Under the pieces are notes generated by a model, which was not told the DNA's origin, did not search any database, and saw only the letters and a program-made list of their open reading frames with translations. DNA of 64,000 nucleotides from positions 51,860 to 115,859 of the forward strand of contig JANXVZ010000025.1 of assembly GCA_025351405.1 (NCBI GenBank). The letters run 5' to 3'. Made by a program: the position numbers and the translations under genes. Shown here in pieces: positions 1 through 11,112 of this stretch; position 1 is the first letter of the stretch; every line of letters starts with the position of its first letter. The DNA is from Sphingomonadales bacterium (GTDB lineage: Bacteria; Pseudomonadota; Alphaproteobacteria; Sphingomonadales; Sphingomonadaceae).

Positions 1-178
1 AGTAATGCGCTTCGCCGGTCGCCAGGGTCGCGGCCAATGCGGCGGCGTTCATGTGCGCGACCATCAGCACTTCTCCTGACCGGGCATCGGTGGCGACCGC
101 CGTGACAAGGCCGTTGGCATCCCATTTCGGATCCAGATGGAGCCCGGATTCGCGATATGTCCCGTTGGCATCGCTCAT
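1..178 (-). CDS. hisI: Phosphoribosyl-AMP cyclohydrolase HisI, N-terminal part (runs off the left edge)
   Basis: Only the first 59 codons lie in the window; the gene continues past base 1. The translation starts [16 protein letters not shown] and runs through [22 protein letters not shown] to ATGEAHY. This matches the start of HisI, where the family shows G-L-(V/I)-P-A-V-x-Q-D, GEVLM-A-M-N and TGE(A/V)H(F/Y). HisI hydrolyses the adenine ring of phosphoribosyl-AMP in histidine biosynthesis, in the cytosol. The zinc and magnesium site residues lie outside the window and cannot be checked. It is divergent from purF with about 90 bp between the start codons, so the two promoters must share that gap. 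Confidence 0.85.
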   Translation of the reverse strand, partial: MSDANGTYRESGLHLDPKWDANGLVTAVATDARSGEVLMVAHMNAAALAATLATGEAHY

Positions 179-269
179 ATGACAGATCCGTGTCGGTTAA
201 GGGGGCGACAAATGCCGCTGTATTTCCTATATGCCCGCCAACCGCGGCGCTGACGAGGCTCCTTTCCCG

Positions 270-1736
270 ATGGACACAATGCTCACCACCGACCCGTGGG
301 AAGACGATCACCTGCACGAAGAATGCGGCGTTTTCGGCGTGTACGGCGCCGATGGCGCGGCGGCGCTCGCCGCGCTCGGACTGCACGCGCTCCAGCATCG
401 CGGCCAGGAGGCCGCCGGCATCACGACTTGGGATGGCAAGGATTTCCATACGCACCGCGCCATGGGGCACGTCGCTGGCAATTTCGACAGCGACGATGTC
501 ATCCGCAAGCTGCGCGGCGATGTCGCCATCGGCCATAATCGCTATTCGACGACCGGTGAAACGGCGTTGCGCAATGTCCAGCCGCTGTTTGCCGAGCTGT
601 CGTCTGGCGGCTTTGCCGTGGCGCACAACGGCAATATTTCCAACGCCGTGACGCTGCGCCGGGACCTTGTGCGGCGCGGCTCGATCTTCCAGTCCACCAG
701 CGATACCGAAGTGATCATCCACCTCGTCGCCACGTCGGCATATCGCACCCTGCTCGACAGGTTCATCGATGCCTTGAAGCGCGTCGAGGGCGCCTATTCG
801 CTGCTCTGCCTGACGCCCGAAGGCATGCTTGCCTGCCGCGACCCCTTGGGCGTGCGACCCTTGGTACTCGGGCGCCTCGGCGACAGCTATATCCTTGCCA
901 GTGAAACCGTCGCGCTCGATGTCGTGGGGGCCACGTTCCTGCGCGCCGTCGAGCCCGGCGAACTGATCATCATTTCGCCGCGCGGGTTGCGCTCGATAAG
1001 GCCCTTTGCAGTCCAGCGCCCCCGCCCGTGCATTTTCGAGCACGTCTATTTCTCGCGACCCGATTCGGTCGTCGATGGTTCCAGCGTCTACCAGGTGAGG
1101 AAGAAGATCGGCGCGGAGTTGGCGCGCGAAAGTCCGGTCGATGCCGACATGGTGGTGCCCGTGCCCGATTCGGGTACGCCCGCAGCCATCGGTTATGCCC
1201 AGGAATCGGGCCTGCCGTTCGAACTCGGCATTATTCGCTCGCACTATGTCGGCCGCACGTTCATCCAGCCGGGCGACCAGATTCGCAACCTCGGCGTCAA
1301 GCTGAAGCACAACGCCAACCGCGCCATGATCGCCGGCAAGCGGATCGTGCTCATCGATGATTCGATTGTTCGCGGCACGACTTCGCTGAAGATCGTCCAG
1401 ATGCTGCGCGATGCCGGCGCGGAGGAGGTGCACATGCGCATCGCCAGCCCGCCGACGCGCCACAGTTGCTACTATGGCGTCGACACGCCCGAGCGGTCAA
1501 AGCTGCTGGCGGCGCAGATGGATGTCGAAAGGATGCGCGACTATATCAAGGTCGACAGCCTGGCATTCCTGTCGATCGACGGCCTTTATCGTGCCCTTGG
1601 CGAGGATATGCGGCTCGATGACGCCCCGCAATATTGCGATGCCTGCTTTACGGGCGACTATCCGACCCGGCTGACCGACCAGGAAGACGCCGAAGTCCCC
1701 GACCAGTTGAGCCTGCTGGCAGAACGCATGATCTGA
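270..1736 (+). CDS. purF: Amidophosphoribosyltransferase PurF
   Basis: PurF catalyses the first committed step of purine synthesis: PRPP plus glutamine gives phosphoribosylamine. The N-terminal nucleophile glutaminase begins at Cys19 in EECGVFGVYG, so an 18-residue propeptide would have to be removed to expose the cysteine. The glutaminase half includes GHNRYSTTGE and AHNGNISN. The phosphoribosyltransferase half carries the PRPP-binding motif VLIDDSIVRGTTS at about residues 360-372. The length of 488 aa is normal. I chose the ATG at 270 because a GAGG sits about 11 nt upstream; the ATG at 231 would add 13 residues to the propeptide and remains possible. An SDR gene follows 87 nt downstream. 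Confidence 0.95.
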   Translation: MDTMLTTDPWEDDHLHEECGVFGVYGADGAAALAALGLHALQHRGQEAAGITTWDGKDFHTHRAMGHVAGNFDSDDVIRKLRGDVAIGHNRYSTTGETALRNVQPLFAELSSGGFAVAHNGNISNAVTLRRDLVRRGSIFQSTSDTEVIIHLVATSAYRTLLDRFIDALKRVEGAYSLLCLTPEGMLACRDPLGVRPLVLGRLGDSYILASETVALDVVGATFLRAVEPGELIIISPRGLRSIRPFAVQRPRPCIFEHVYFSRPDSVVDGSSVYQVRKKIGAELARESPVDADMVVPVPDSGTPAAIGYAQESGLPFELGIIRSHYVGRTFIQPGDQIRNLGVKLKHNANRAMIAGKRIVLIDDSIVRGTTSLKIVQMLRDAGAEEVHMRIASPPTRHSCYYGVDTPERSKLLAAQMDVERMRDYIKVDSLAFLSIDGLYRALGEDMRLDDAPQYCDACFTGDYPTRLTDQEDAEVPDQLSLLAERMI

Positions 1737-1823
1737 CAGCAGCAGCAGCCGCCCCGGCCACGGCGGCAAACACATTCCCGATATTGAATTTTCCCCGCTT
1801 GCCAGTGCGAGACTTGAGCACCG

Positions 1824-2501
1824 ATGACCCAGACCGATTCCAACAAGCGTATCGCCCTCGTGACCGGTGCCAGTCGCGGCATCGGGGCCGCCACCGCACA
1901 GGCGCTGGCCGCGTCGGGCTGCCATGTCGTGATCACGGCACGCACCGAAGCCGGCCTTGCCGAGACCGAAGGCAAGATCCATGGCCTTGGCGGCACCGCA
2001 ACCATTGCGCCGTTCGATCTTGCCGATAGCGACGCAATCGACAGGCTTGCCGCCGCCATCGGCGCACGCTGGGGCCGCCTCGACATACTCGTGCTCAACG
2101 CCGCCACCCTGGGCACCCTGACCCCGGTTCCACACATCGTCCCAAAGGACTGGGACCAGCTTATCGCGCTCAACCTCACGGCCAATTTCCGTCTGGTCCG
2201 GGCCTTTGACCCATGGCTTAGGCAGAGTACGGCCGCCGACGTTGTTGCCGTGACGTCCTCGCTGGCCAGCAAGCCCCGTGCCTATTGGGGCGGCTATGCG
2301 GTATCGAAAGCCGGGCTTGAAAGCCTGGTTGCCACCTATGGCCTTGAAACCGGCAGCGTCACCGGCATCCGCACCCATGTCATCGACCCTGGCGCCACCC
2401 GCACGGCGATGCGCGCCCGCGCCTTCCCCGGCGAAGACCCGGCGACGCTTAAAGGACCCGAGGACGTCGCGATACGCATCGTCGAAGCCGTGGCGCGATA
2501 G
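1824..2501 (+). CDS. SDR-family NAD(P)-dependent oxidoreductase
   Basis: This 225-aa protein is a classical short-chain dehydrogenase/reductase. The cofactor-binding TGASRGIG is at residues 14-21, LVLNAA at about 89-94, the catalytic Ser at 145 or 146 in VTSSLAS, and the YxxxK pair at Tyr158 and Lys162. The arrangement is that of an NAD(P)-linked oxidoreductase of hydroxyl or keto groups, but the substrate cannot be read from the sequence. The C-terminal half, with a GATRT motif, resembles the YciK and FabG-like groups. It lies downstream of purF on the same strand, so co-transcription is possible. Confidence 0.9.
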   Translation: MTQTDSNKRIALVTGASRGIGAATAQALAASGCHVVITARTEAGLAETEGKIHGLGGTATIAPFDLADSDAIDRLAAAIGARWGRLDILVLNAATLGTLTPVPHIVPKDWDQLIALNLTANFRLVRAFDPWLRQSTAADVVAVTSSLASKPRAYWGGYAVSKAGLESLVATYGLETGSVTGIRTHVIDPGATRTAMRARAFPGEDPATLKGPEDVAIRIVEAVAR

Positions 2502-2617
2502 CCGGTCTTGGGACGGCCATTCGCACGGCGCCCGTCAGCAAATGCAGCCGGCGCCCGCTTTCGCCGCGTCGGCAGATCGGGCATAGCGGTGGTAGTGTCA
2601 TTACCCCGGTGCCCAGC

Positions 2618-3205
2618 ATGACGGAAACGCCGCAGCAGGCCGCCGCCACCCGGCGTCGGCGATGGATCACGTTTGGTGAAACCATCGGGGTTCTCGCATT
2701 GATCATATCGGCCGCCAGCCTGTGGGACTCGCACCAGCAGCGGCTCGCTGAAAAGGCTGGCAGCAGCGTCGTCGCACCAAAGTCCCCGCTGGTGCTGAAG
2801 GGGAGCGCAGATGCCGAGGGCCGCAGCCTTCGCATCGCAGCTGCCAACGGCGACCAGGTCATCCAGACCCAGACCATAATGTTCCCCACCGCACTCGGGG
2901 TGTCCAGCGTCGACAGCATCGGCAACCCGCGCATCGAGACAGCCTGGTTCGAAGACAAGCTTCACGCGGCGGTCCATGGCGACAGCGCCGCGCGCCGACT
3001 GCCGGTGGCTATCGTGACCCGTTACATACAGGATGGGGTCAGTCGCGAGGACAGCGCCATCTACGATATCGGCTTCAGCTGGCGGTCGCGGCTGTTGCGC
3101 GCCGATGCACCCCGGCTGGAGGGCATGACACTGGTGGCACGGGGGGCCGACAAGCTTCAGGCCCGGCTCGATACCCGTTGGTCAAGAGCGCATCCAGCGA
3201 AATAG
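2618..3205 (+). CDS. Hypothetical single-pass membrane protein
   Basis: I do not recognise a characterised family. The protein of about 195 aa has a basic stretch (RRRRW), then one hydrophobic segment at roughly residues 17-37 (ITFGETIGVLALIISAASLW). A mostly hydrophilic domain of about 150 residues follows, ending in RAHPAK. The pattern suggests an inner-membrane anchor with the soluble domain outside the cytoplasm. The start could be the ATG at 2618 or an in-frame GTG at 2609. It lies 100 nt after the SDR gene and converges on def. Confidence 0.65.
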   Translation: MTETPQQAAATRRRRWITFGETIGVLALIISAASLWDSHQQRLAEKAGSSVVAPKSPLVLKGSADAEGRSLRIAAANGDQVIQTQTIMFPTALGVSSVDSIGNPRIETAWFEDKLHAAVHGDSAARRLPVAIVTRYIQDGVSREDSAIYDIGFSWRSRLLRADAPRLEGMTLVARGADKLQARLDTRWSRAHPAK

Positions 3206-3236
3206 CAACCTGGCCGATCGTCGCGCGATGCCCCGG

Positions 3237-3800
3237 TCAGGCGTTGGCCCGCCGCATCTTTTCCAGCTTTTTCAAAAGCATGTCGCGCTTCAACTTGCTG
3301 AGATGGTCGATGAACAAGACGCCGTTCAAATGGTCCATCTCGTGTTGCAGGCATGTTGCCAACAGCCCGTCGAGCTCGCGGTCGTGCTTGTCGCCATTTT
3401 CGTCAAGCCAGGTCGCGCGGATACGCGCCGGGCGATCGACATCGGCGTACATTTCGGGAACCGACAGGCAGCCTTCGTTGTAAACCGCCAGTTCGTCCGA
3501 TTCCCAAAGCACTTCCGGATTGATGAAAACCATCGGGTCGCGGACATATTTGATCTTGGCCGCCTCTGCCTCGCTTTCAGGCTCTAGCGCGTCGGGGTCT
3601 TCGGGACGTTGCAGGTCGATGACCAGTATGCGCTCGGGGACGCCAACCTGGATGGCGGCAAGGCCGATGCCCGGCGCATCGTACATTGTTTCGAACATGT
3701 CCGCGACAAGCGCCCGCGTCGCATCCGTAACGGCTTCAACCGGCTTCGATATGGCGCGGAGGCGCGCGTCGGGCGTTTCAATGATGTCGAGAATGGCCAT
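3237..3800 (-). CDS. def: Peptide deformylase
   Basis: The enzyme removes the formyl group from the initiator methionine of nascent proteins at the ribosome. All three family motifs are present: GIGLAAIQ at 44-51, EGCLS with the metal ligand Cys111, and HEMDH with ligands His153 and His157 and catalytic Glu154. The length of 187 aa is normal for type I deformylases. An acidic loop (EDPDALEPESEAEA) lies between motifs 1 and 2. It sits 48 nt downstream of recR on the same strand, so a recR-def transcript is likely. Confidence 0.97.
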   Translation of the reverse strand: MAILDIIETPDARLRAISKPVEAVTDATRALVADMFETMYDAPGIGLAAIQVGVPERILVIDLQRPEDPDALEPESEAEAAKIKYVRDPMVFINPEVLWESDELAVYNEGCLSVPEMYADVDRPARIRATWLDENGDKHDRELDGLLATCLQHEMDHLNGVLFIDHLSKLKRDMLLKKLEKMRRANA

Positions 3801-3848
3801 GGATGCGAGCTAGGGATGCGGGCGCCCAAGGTCAAGATTTGGCGTGTC

Positions 3849-4457
3849 TCACTCCACCAGCCGCCGCGCCCGCAATGCCAGCGCCAGCGTCCCTTCGTCG
3901 AGATAATCGAGTTCGCCGCCAACGGGCAGGCCGTGCGCCAATTGCGTCACCCGTACATTGCCGCCCGCGTTCGACCCGGAAAGCCGTTCTGCCACATAAT
4001 GCATCGTCGTCTGGCCCTCGAGCGTCGCATTCATTGCCAGCACAACCTCGGCAATGCCGCCGCCGGCAACCCGCTCGAGCAATGCCTCGATCGCGAGATC
4101 CTCCGGCCCGACTCCATCGAGCGCCGACAACCGCCCCCCCAGCACGTGGAATCGCCCCGGAAAAAGGCGCGCCCTGTCGAGTGCCCACAGGTCGGCAACG
4201 TCTTCGACAACGCACAGCAATGCCGCGTCGCGGTGGCTATCGGTGCAGACGCCGCAGGGATCGCGGGTATCGACGTTGCCACAGACGCTGCACGTCAAAA
4301 GCCCGCGCTCCACGGCTTGCAACGCCGCCACAAGGGGGACCAGCGCCGTCTCGCGCTTCTTGATGAGGTGCAGTACGGCGCGCCGGGCAGAACGCGGGCC
4401 AAGCCCGGGCAATCTGGCAAGGGCCTTGGTCAGCGCGTCGATTTCGGGAGAAGCCAT
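3849..4457 (-). CDS. recR: Recombination mediator RecR
   Basis: RecR acts with RecF and RecO to load RecA at single-stranded gaps. The 202-aa product has an N-terminal helix-hairpin-helix ([16 protein letters not shown]), a four-cysteine zinc finger (Cys56, 59, 68, 71) and a Toprim domain from about residue 80 ([10 protein letters not shown]...). The reading frame stays open upstream to 4634, but homology begins at the Met encoded at 4457, which gives the normal family length. The partner dnaX, common next to recR elsewhere, is not here. The gene is divergent from acnA across a 166-bp gap. Confidence 0.96.
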   Translation of the reverse strand: MASPEIDALTKALARLPGLGPRSARRAVLHLIKKRETALVPLVAALQAVERGLLTCSVCGNVDTRDPCGVCTDSHRDAALLCVVEDVADLWALDRARLFPGRFHVLGGRLSALDGVGPEDLAIEALLERVAGGGIAEVVLAMNATLEGQTTMHYVAERLSGSNAGGNVRVTQLAHGLPVGGELDYLDEGTLALALRARRLVE

Positions 4458-4623
4458 GGCCGAGATATGGCGTGCGTTGCCGGCCACGGCAACATCGGTG
4501 GGGAGGACGGACCGATGCAGGCCCGTCACGCTCACCGAACACCTGAAAAATTGTGCATCGCAGCGCCCTTCCCGCCCCGCCCGCCTTGCGCTAGACCGCC
4601 CGCGACCAACAGGAGCACGCGCG

Positions 4624-7380
<2,757 letters not shown>

Positions 7381-7522
7381 AGGCAAAATATTACGTATTT
7401 GTAGTATATTGTTGCTAACCATCCGGTGCCGGGGTTGAATGACGAGGTTGCGTCAATATGCCCGGGCGGGGGTGCCGCGTGCTGTTGTTGCAACTTTGAA
7501 ACCAGCAAGGGGGGCACCCGAT

Positions 7523-9205
7523 ATGAAGCGCATGATCACCAGCACAGTCGCGATTGCGACGATGATGATTGCCGGTTCGGCAGCGATCGCCGGCACCGTC
7601 GAGGACTACGCCGATTTCGAACAGATGGAGCTTGTGCCGTTCACGTCGTCGGACCTGCTCGGCGCCGGATCGATCCAGCCGAGCGTCTTTGGTCCGCTGA
7701 GCAGCAAGCTCCATGTCGCGCTCGGCTTCCAGGGCATCAGCCAGTATGATGTCGCCTCGGTTGCCCGCAACTTCATCCCGCCCGACACGATGGGCGCGGT
7801 CGGCACGACACAGTACATGGCATTCGCCAATGGCGGCGTCGCGGTTTACGACAAGGCCAACGGCAACCGCCTCAGCTTCACATCGGACCTGACCTTCTGG
7901 CAGGGCCTTGGCCGCGCTGGCGCAAACGGCGATTCGCGTGTCATGTTCGACAAGGGTGCGAACCGCTGGATCGCCTTGTCATTCGCCAACAACGTTGCCC
8001 AGTTGCAGATCGCCGTGTCGGACACCGACAATGCGCTCGGCAGCTGGAAATCGACGGTTTTCACCGGCTATTCGGGCTTTGGTTTTGGCGCCACCGCCGA
8101 CTACCCGACGCTGGCACTGACCAAGAACTCCGTGATCATCGGCACCAATGACTTTGCCCCGGCGACGGCGGGCGGTGCCAACAACTTCCAGGGCACGACG
8201 CTTACCGTCATCCCGCTCAACAGCCTGTTCAGCGCTGCGCCGACAGTCGCCGGCGGCGTGCAGTTCTTCACGGCTTGCTGCGCACCGACTGCGGACTTTA
8301 CCCGCGGCTTCGCCATCCAGGGCGTCAACGGCAGCGGCGCCGGCGGCGTCGACCACATCCTCGCGGTGTCGATCGAGGGCAACGCCCTGACGCGGTATGA
8401 CATCAGCGGCGTCAACGCCAACTCGTCGCTTGGTGCCGTTCGCGGGGCCTCGACCGACTTCCTTGGGCTCAACGACTATACCGGAAATGGTCCCGGTCGC
8501 CAGCCGAGCGCGCTCAACCCGCGGGTCATCGACACCCTTGATGATCGCGTCGGATCGAGTGTCTATGAGGTCAACGGGCTTATCTACAGCGTCCATACCG
8601 TCACCCCGGTCGACAGCATCGGCAATTCGACCGATCACACCGTCGTACGCTGGGATGTCACCCGCGCCGTCGACAACACCGTGCTTGCCGAAGGCGATAT
8701 CGGCGATGGGGTCCATGACTTCTTCCAGGGCTCGCTTGCCGTCAATGCCGATGGCCGGGTGATCATCGCCTACAACCGGTCGGGTTCCAGCGCATCGGAT
8801 GGCAAGATCAGCATTCTCGCCCGTCAGTTCAGCACCGGCGCAGATGGCCAGTTGATCCAGCACGGTGGCGAGCTGCTGCTAAAGGTCAGCAACAGCGCCG
8901 ATTACCATAATGGCAGCATCGATGGCGGCGTCGCAGCCGGGCGTCAGCGCTGGGGCGACTACAGCGCCGTTTCGCTCGATCCCAACGACCCCAACGCTTT
9001 CTGGGTCATCGGCGAATATGCCCGCGAGCCGAACAACGCCGCCAATGGCCACCCCGGTGGTACCGGCGGCACCCGTTGGAGCACCTGGGTTTCGGAAATC
9101 CTCGTCGGGGCCGTTCCCGAGCCGAGCAGCTGGGCGATGATGATCGCCGGCTTCGGCCTCGTCGGTGCCATGCAACGCCGCCGCCGGGCCGCACTCGCGG
9201 CCTGA
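7523..9205 (+). CDS. Secreted PEPxxWA-CTERM protein of unknown function (560 aa)
   Basis: The start at 7523 follows a strong AAGGGGGGC ribosome site, and residues 1-23 form a signal peptide (KRMITSTVAIATMMIAGSAA). The C-terminal 30 residues are a sorting signal: VPEPSSWAMM, a hydrophobic helix, then QRRRR. Such tails are expected to be cut and anchored by an exosortase-type enzyme; none is in the window. The body of about 500 residues has repeated WxxGLG, DYPTLALT, WGDYSAVSLDP and FWVIGEYA stretches, which I read as a beta-rich, possibly beta-propeller, extracellular domain. No catalytic motif is evident. The upstream region at 7381-7430 is AT-rich and probably holds the promoter. Confidence 0.85.
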   Translation: MKRMITSTVAIATMMIAGSAAIAGTVEDYADFEQMELVPFTSSDLLGAGSIQPSVFGPLSSKLHVALGFQGISQYDVASVARNFIPPDTMGAVGTTQYMAFANGGVAVYDKANGNRLSFTSDLTFWQGLGRAGANGDSRVMFDKGANRWIALSFANNVAQLQIAVSDTDNALGSWKSTVFTGYSGFGFGATADYPTLALTKNSVIIGTNDFAPATAGGANNFQGTTLTVIPLNSLFSAAPTVAGGVQFFTACCAPTADFTRGFAIQGVNGSGAGGVDHILAVSIEGNALTRYDISGVNANSSLGAVRGASTDFLGLNDYTGNGPGRQPSALNPRVIDTLDDRVGSSVYEVNGLIYSVHTVTPVDSIGNSTDHTVVRWDVTRAVDNTVLAEGDIGDGVHDFFQGSLAVNADGRVIIAYNRSGSSASDGKISILARQFSTGADGQLIQHGGELLLKVSNSADYHNGSIDGGVAAGRQRWGDYSAVSLDPNDPNAFWVIGEYAREPNNAANGHPGGTGGTRWSTWVSEILVGAVPEPSSWAMMIAGFGLVGAMQRRRRAALAA

Positions 9206-9224
9206 ATTTGCAGCATATCGAGCG

Positions 9225-9255
9225 AGAGGGCGGGGCCGCAGGGTCCCGCCCTTTT
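9225..9255 (+). terminator. Rho-independent terminator after the 560-aa PEP-CTERM gene
   Basis: GGGCGGG at 9228-9234 pairs with CCCGCCC at 9245-9251. Flanking A-T and G-T pairs extend the stem, the loop is 10 nt, and TTTT follows at 9252-9255. It lies 20 nt past the stop codon at 9205, between two convergent genes. Confidence 0.75.
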
Positions 9256-9298
9256 GCATGAAGATCGAACGGATCTGCCAGGCTAAGCCGGCGAAACC

Positions 9299-10000
9299 TC
9301 ACGCCCGTTCGAAGATACTGTGCTTGGGCACCCCCCAATCAACGATCCGCCATCCGCGAGCCGTCGCCAGCTGGCGAAGCGCCGCCGAAGGATTGGCGGC
9401 CACTGCCTCGCCGCCCGAGGCGGCTGCCGCCTCGAACAGCGGCGCATCGGACACATGATCCGAATAGAATCGAAACGCCGCGCCGGCGAGGTCGTGACGG
9501 GACATCCATGCGGCAACCAGAACGCGCTTGGCGTCGCCATAGGCGTTTTCCCCGCCAAGGCGATGGTGCAGCCGGTCCTCGGTCCATCGTGAAGCCGTTG
9601 CGATGGTGGCATCGAAGCCGAGCCGGGCCGCGATGGCGCCGACGTAATATTCGTTCGATGCGGTGGCCAGCACCAGCTTAAGCCCCGCTGCACGGTCCGC
9701 CGCGATCTGCGCAAGCGCACCGGCAAAGACATTGTCCCGAATAGTAGCGTCGGCAAAGGCGTCTGCGGCTGCCACCAGCCGTTGCCGCGACACACGCCGA
9801 CCCATGAACAGCCTGTGGCCGATCTCCTTCAACCGCGCGCGCGGGATCTGCTTCAGCGCATAGGCGGCGAGCGCCAGCAGCAGCAGCGGCGCCAGCAACA
9901 GGCGCCATGGCGCTTCGCGGCGCGCCCAGAACAGCAGCCACGGCGTCCAGGTGCCGGATCGCGTGATGGTGCGGTCCATATCGTAAATGGCAATCTGCAT
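9299..10000 (-). CDS. HAD-IB family phosphatase with a membrane-type hydrophobic segment
   Basis: The 233-aa protein starts with the HAD nucleophile motif DMDRT (Asp7, Asp9) and continues with the SerB-like motif II region VLATASNEYY and motif III/IV region FYSDHVSDAPLFE, so it should be a Mg-dependent phosphatase of the HAD-IB branch. Between motifs I and II lies a very hydrophobic stretch, residues 33-52 (WRLLLAPLLLLALAAYALKQ), which could dip into the membrane and suggests a lipid-like or membrane-bound substrate. It starts 9 nt after the stop of the upstream nucleotidyltransferase gene, so the two are almost certainly one operon. The substrate is unknown. Confidence 0.85.
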   Translation of the reverse strand: MQIAIYDMDRTITRSGTWTPWLLFWARREAPWRLLLAPLLLLALAAYALKQIPRARLKEIGHRLFMGRRVSRQRLVAAADAFADATIRDNVFAGALAQIAADRAAGLKLVLATASNEYYVGAIAARLGFDATIATASRWTEDRLHHRLGGENAYGDAKRVLVAAWMSRHDLAGAAFRFYSDHVSDAPLFEAAAASGGEAVAANPSAALRQLATARGWRIVDWGVPKHSIFERA

Positions 10001-10009
10001 CGCCGCCAG

Positions 10010-10762
10010 CTACCGCGCTGACGCCCGCTTCGCCAGTACCATCTCTGCCAGCGCGTGATCGGCGGGGTGGTCCATGGCAACTGCGGCCGCCGCATCGTCG
10101 AGCACGATAGCCCGCAGTCGCACCCGGTTGCGCCGACCGGCCCAGGCCATCGCCGCCCACAGGCTCAGCAGCCCTGAGGCGCCGACCATCGCCATCAGAC
10201 CGCCCCGTCGCCGGTCCCAGCCACCCCAGCGCCGCGCGACGCCGAGCGCCGCGGGCCCGGTGAGGGCAAACAGGTTGACGCTGCAAAAGCCGCCATCGCG
10301 AAAGCGCGACCAGGGGCGCTGCGCGTCGGGAAACTGCCGCAACATCGCATCGCGGGACACAAGCGCCATGGCAACATCCGCATCTCCCAGCTCCGACAGG
10401 AATGCACCCACCATCTCCGCGGTCAATAACGGGTGCTCGGTGCTGGCGACAAGCAGCGGAAACTGCGCGTCGGGCGTGCCGGCGATCGCCGCGACGCTGC
10501 CGCCCAGTGTGTCACCCACCGCCAGCTGGACGCGCGGATGATATGCCAACCATGCCGTGGACGGGTGCGCCGCAAGAATCTCGGGTGAGACGGATACCAC
10601 GATCAGACGGTCGATCCTGGGGCAGGCAAGCAAGGTGCGCGCCGCACGGGTGACCATGGTCTCGCCAGCGACCGGCACCAGCGCCTGCATCGCCACCCCG
10701 TGGCTCGCGGCAAGCGAGGGCATCGCGGTATCGTCACCAGCAAAAAGCAATGCAGTCCACAT
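10010..10762 (-). CDS. NTP-transferase-fold protein with a degenerate signature
   Basis: The 250-aa product begins MWTALLFAGDD and continues through GVAMQALVPVAGETMVTRA, the pattern of MobA/IspD-type nucleotidyltransferases. The Gly-rich loop normally seen as LAxGxGxR is altered, and the Lys usually found before ALVPV is Gln. The Asp expected after the central strand region (PLLVASTEHPLL) is Ser-Thr-Glu. It may therefore be catalytically weak or use another substrate. A hydrophobic segment (LMAMVGASGLLSLWAAMAWA) lies near the C-terminus. I start at the ATG at 10762 because homology begins there; the frame is open to 10864. It is paired with the HAD-IB phosphatase just downstream. Confidence 0.75.
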   Translation of the reverse strand: MWTALLFAGDDTAMPSLAASHGVAMQALVPVAGETMVTRAARTLLACPRIDRLIVVSVSPEILAAHPSTAWLAYHPRVQLAVGDTLGGSVAAIAGTPDAQFPLLVASTEHPLLTAEMVGAFLSELGDADVAMALVSRDAMLRQFPDAQRPWSRFRDGGFCSVNLFALTGPAALGVARRWGGWDRRRGGLMAMVGASGLLSLWAAMAWAGRRNRVRLRAIVLDDAAAAVAMDHPADHALAEMVLAKRASAR

Positions 10763-11112
10763 CTGCAAAACCCAATGACGTGTACCGTAACATAATGCAA
10801 ACGAGCCGAAGTAATACATCACTATCAAGGTTGGAGCGGTCGGGAACGACTGTCGGCATTGCATCTAACGTCGACCGGCTGGTTGAAGTGCATCGGCGGC
10901 GCACGTCCGCTACGATTGTGGCGCCAGCGTCCTCACAAAGCGCGACAATCATCGCCCAGCAACCGAGGGATGATGATAATTGCGGATCAATAGATCCACA
11001 ATGACGTTTGACCATCGATCATCAGGCCTATTGCGTAGATCAACGCCGCCATGTGGAACCCCGTTGTCGTTCCTGCGTATCCGCTTGCAGCAATGCCGCA
11101 TATCCAGCACCA
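10763..11112. other. 350-bp non-coding gap with mixed base composition
   Basis: Short open frames cross this gap on both strands, but none has a convincing ribosome site or recognisable product. The gap separates the minus-strand nucleotidyltransferase from the plus-strand Mla operon and must hold both promoters. The only distinct structure I see is an inverted repeat, GGATC-AATA-GATCC, at 10984-10997, which could be an operator. AT content is higher than in the flanking genes. Confidence 0.4.

Noticed and set aside
10750..11004. 84-codon frame in the gap before the Mla operon
   Set aside because: It starts inside the neighbouring gene, lacks a ribosome site and has an unlikely composition.
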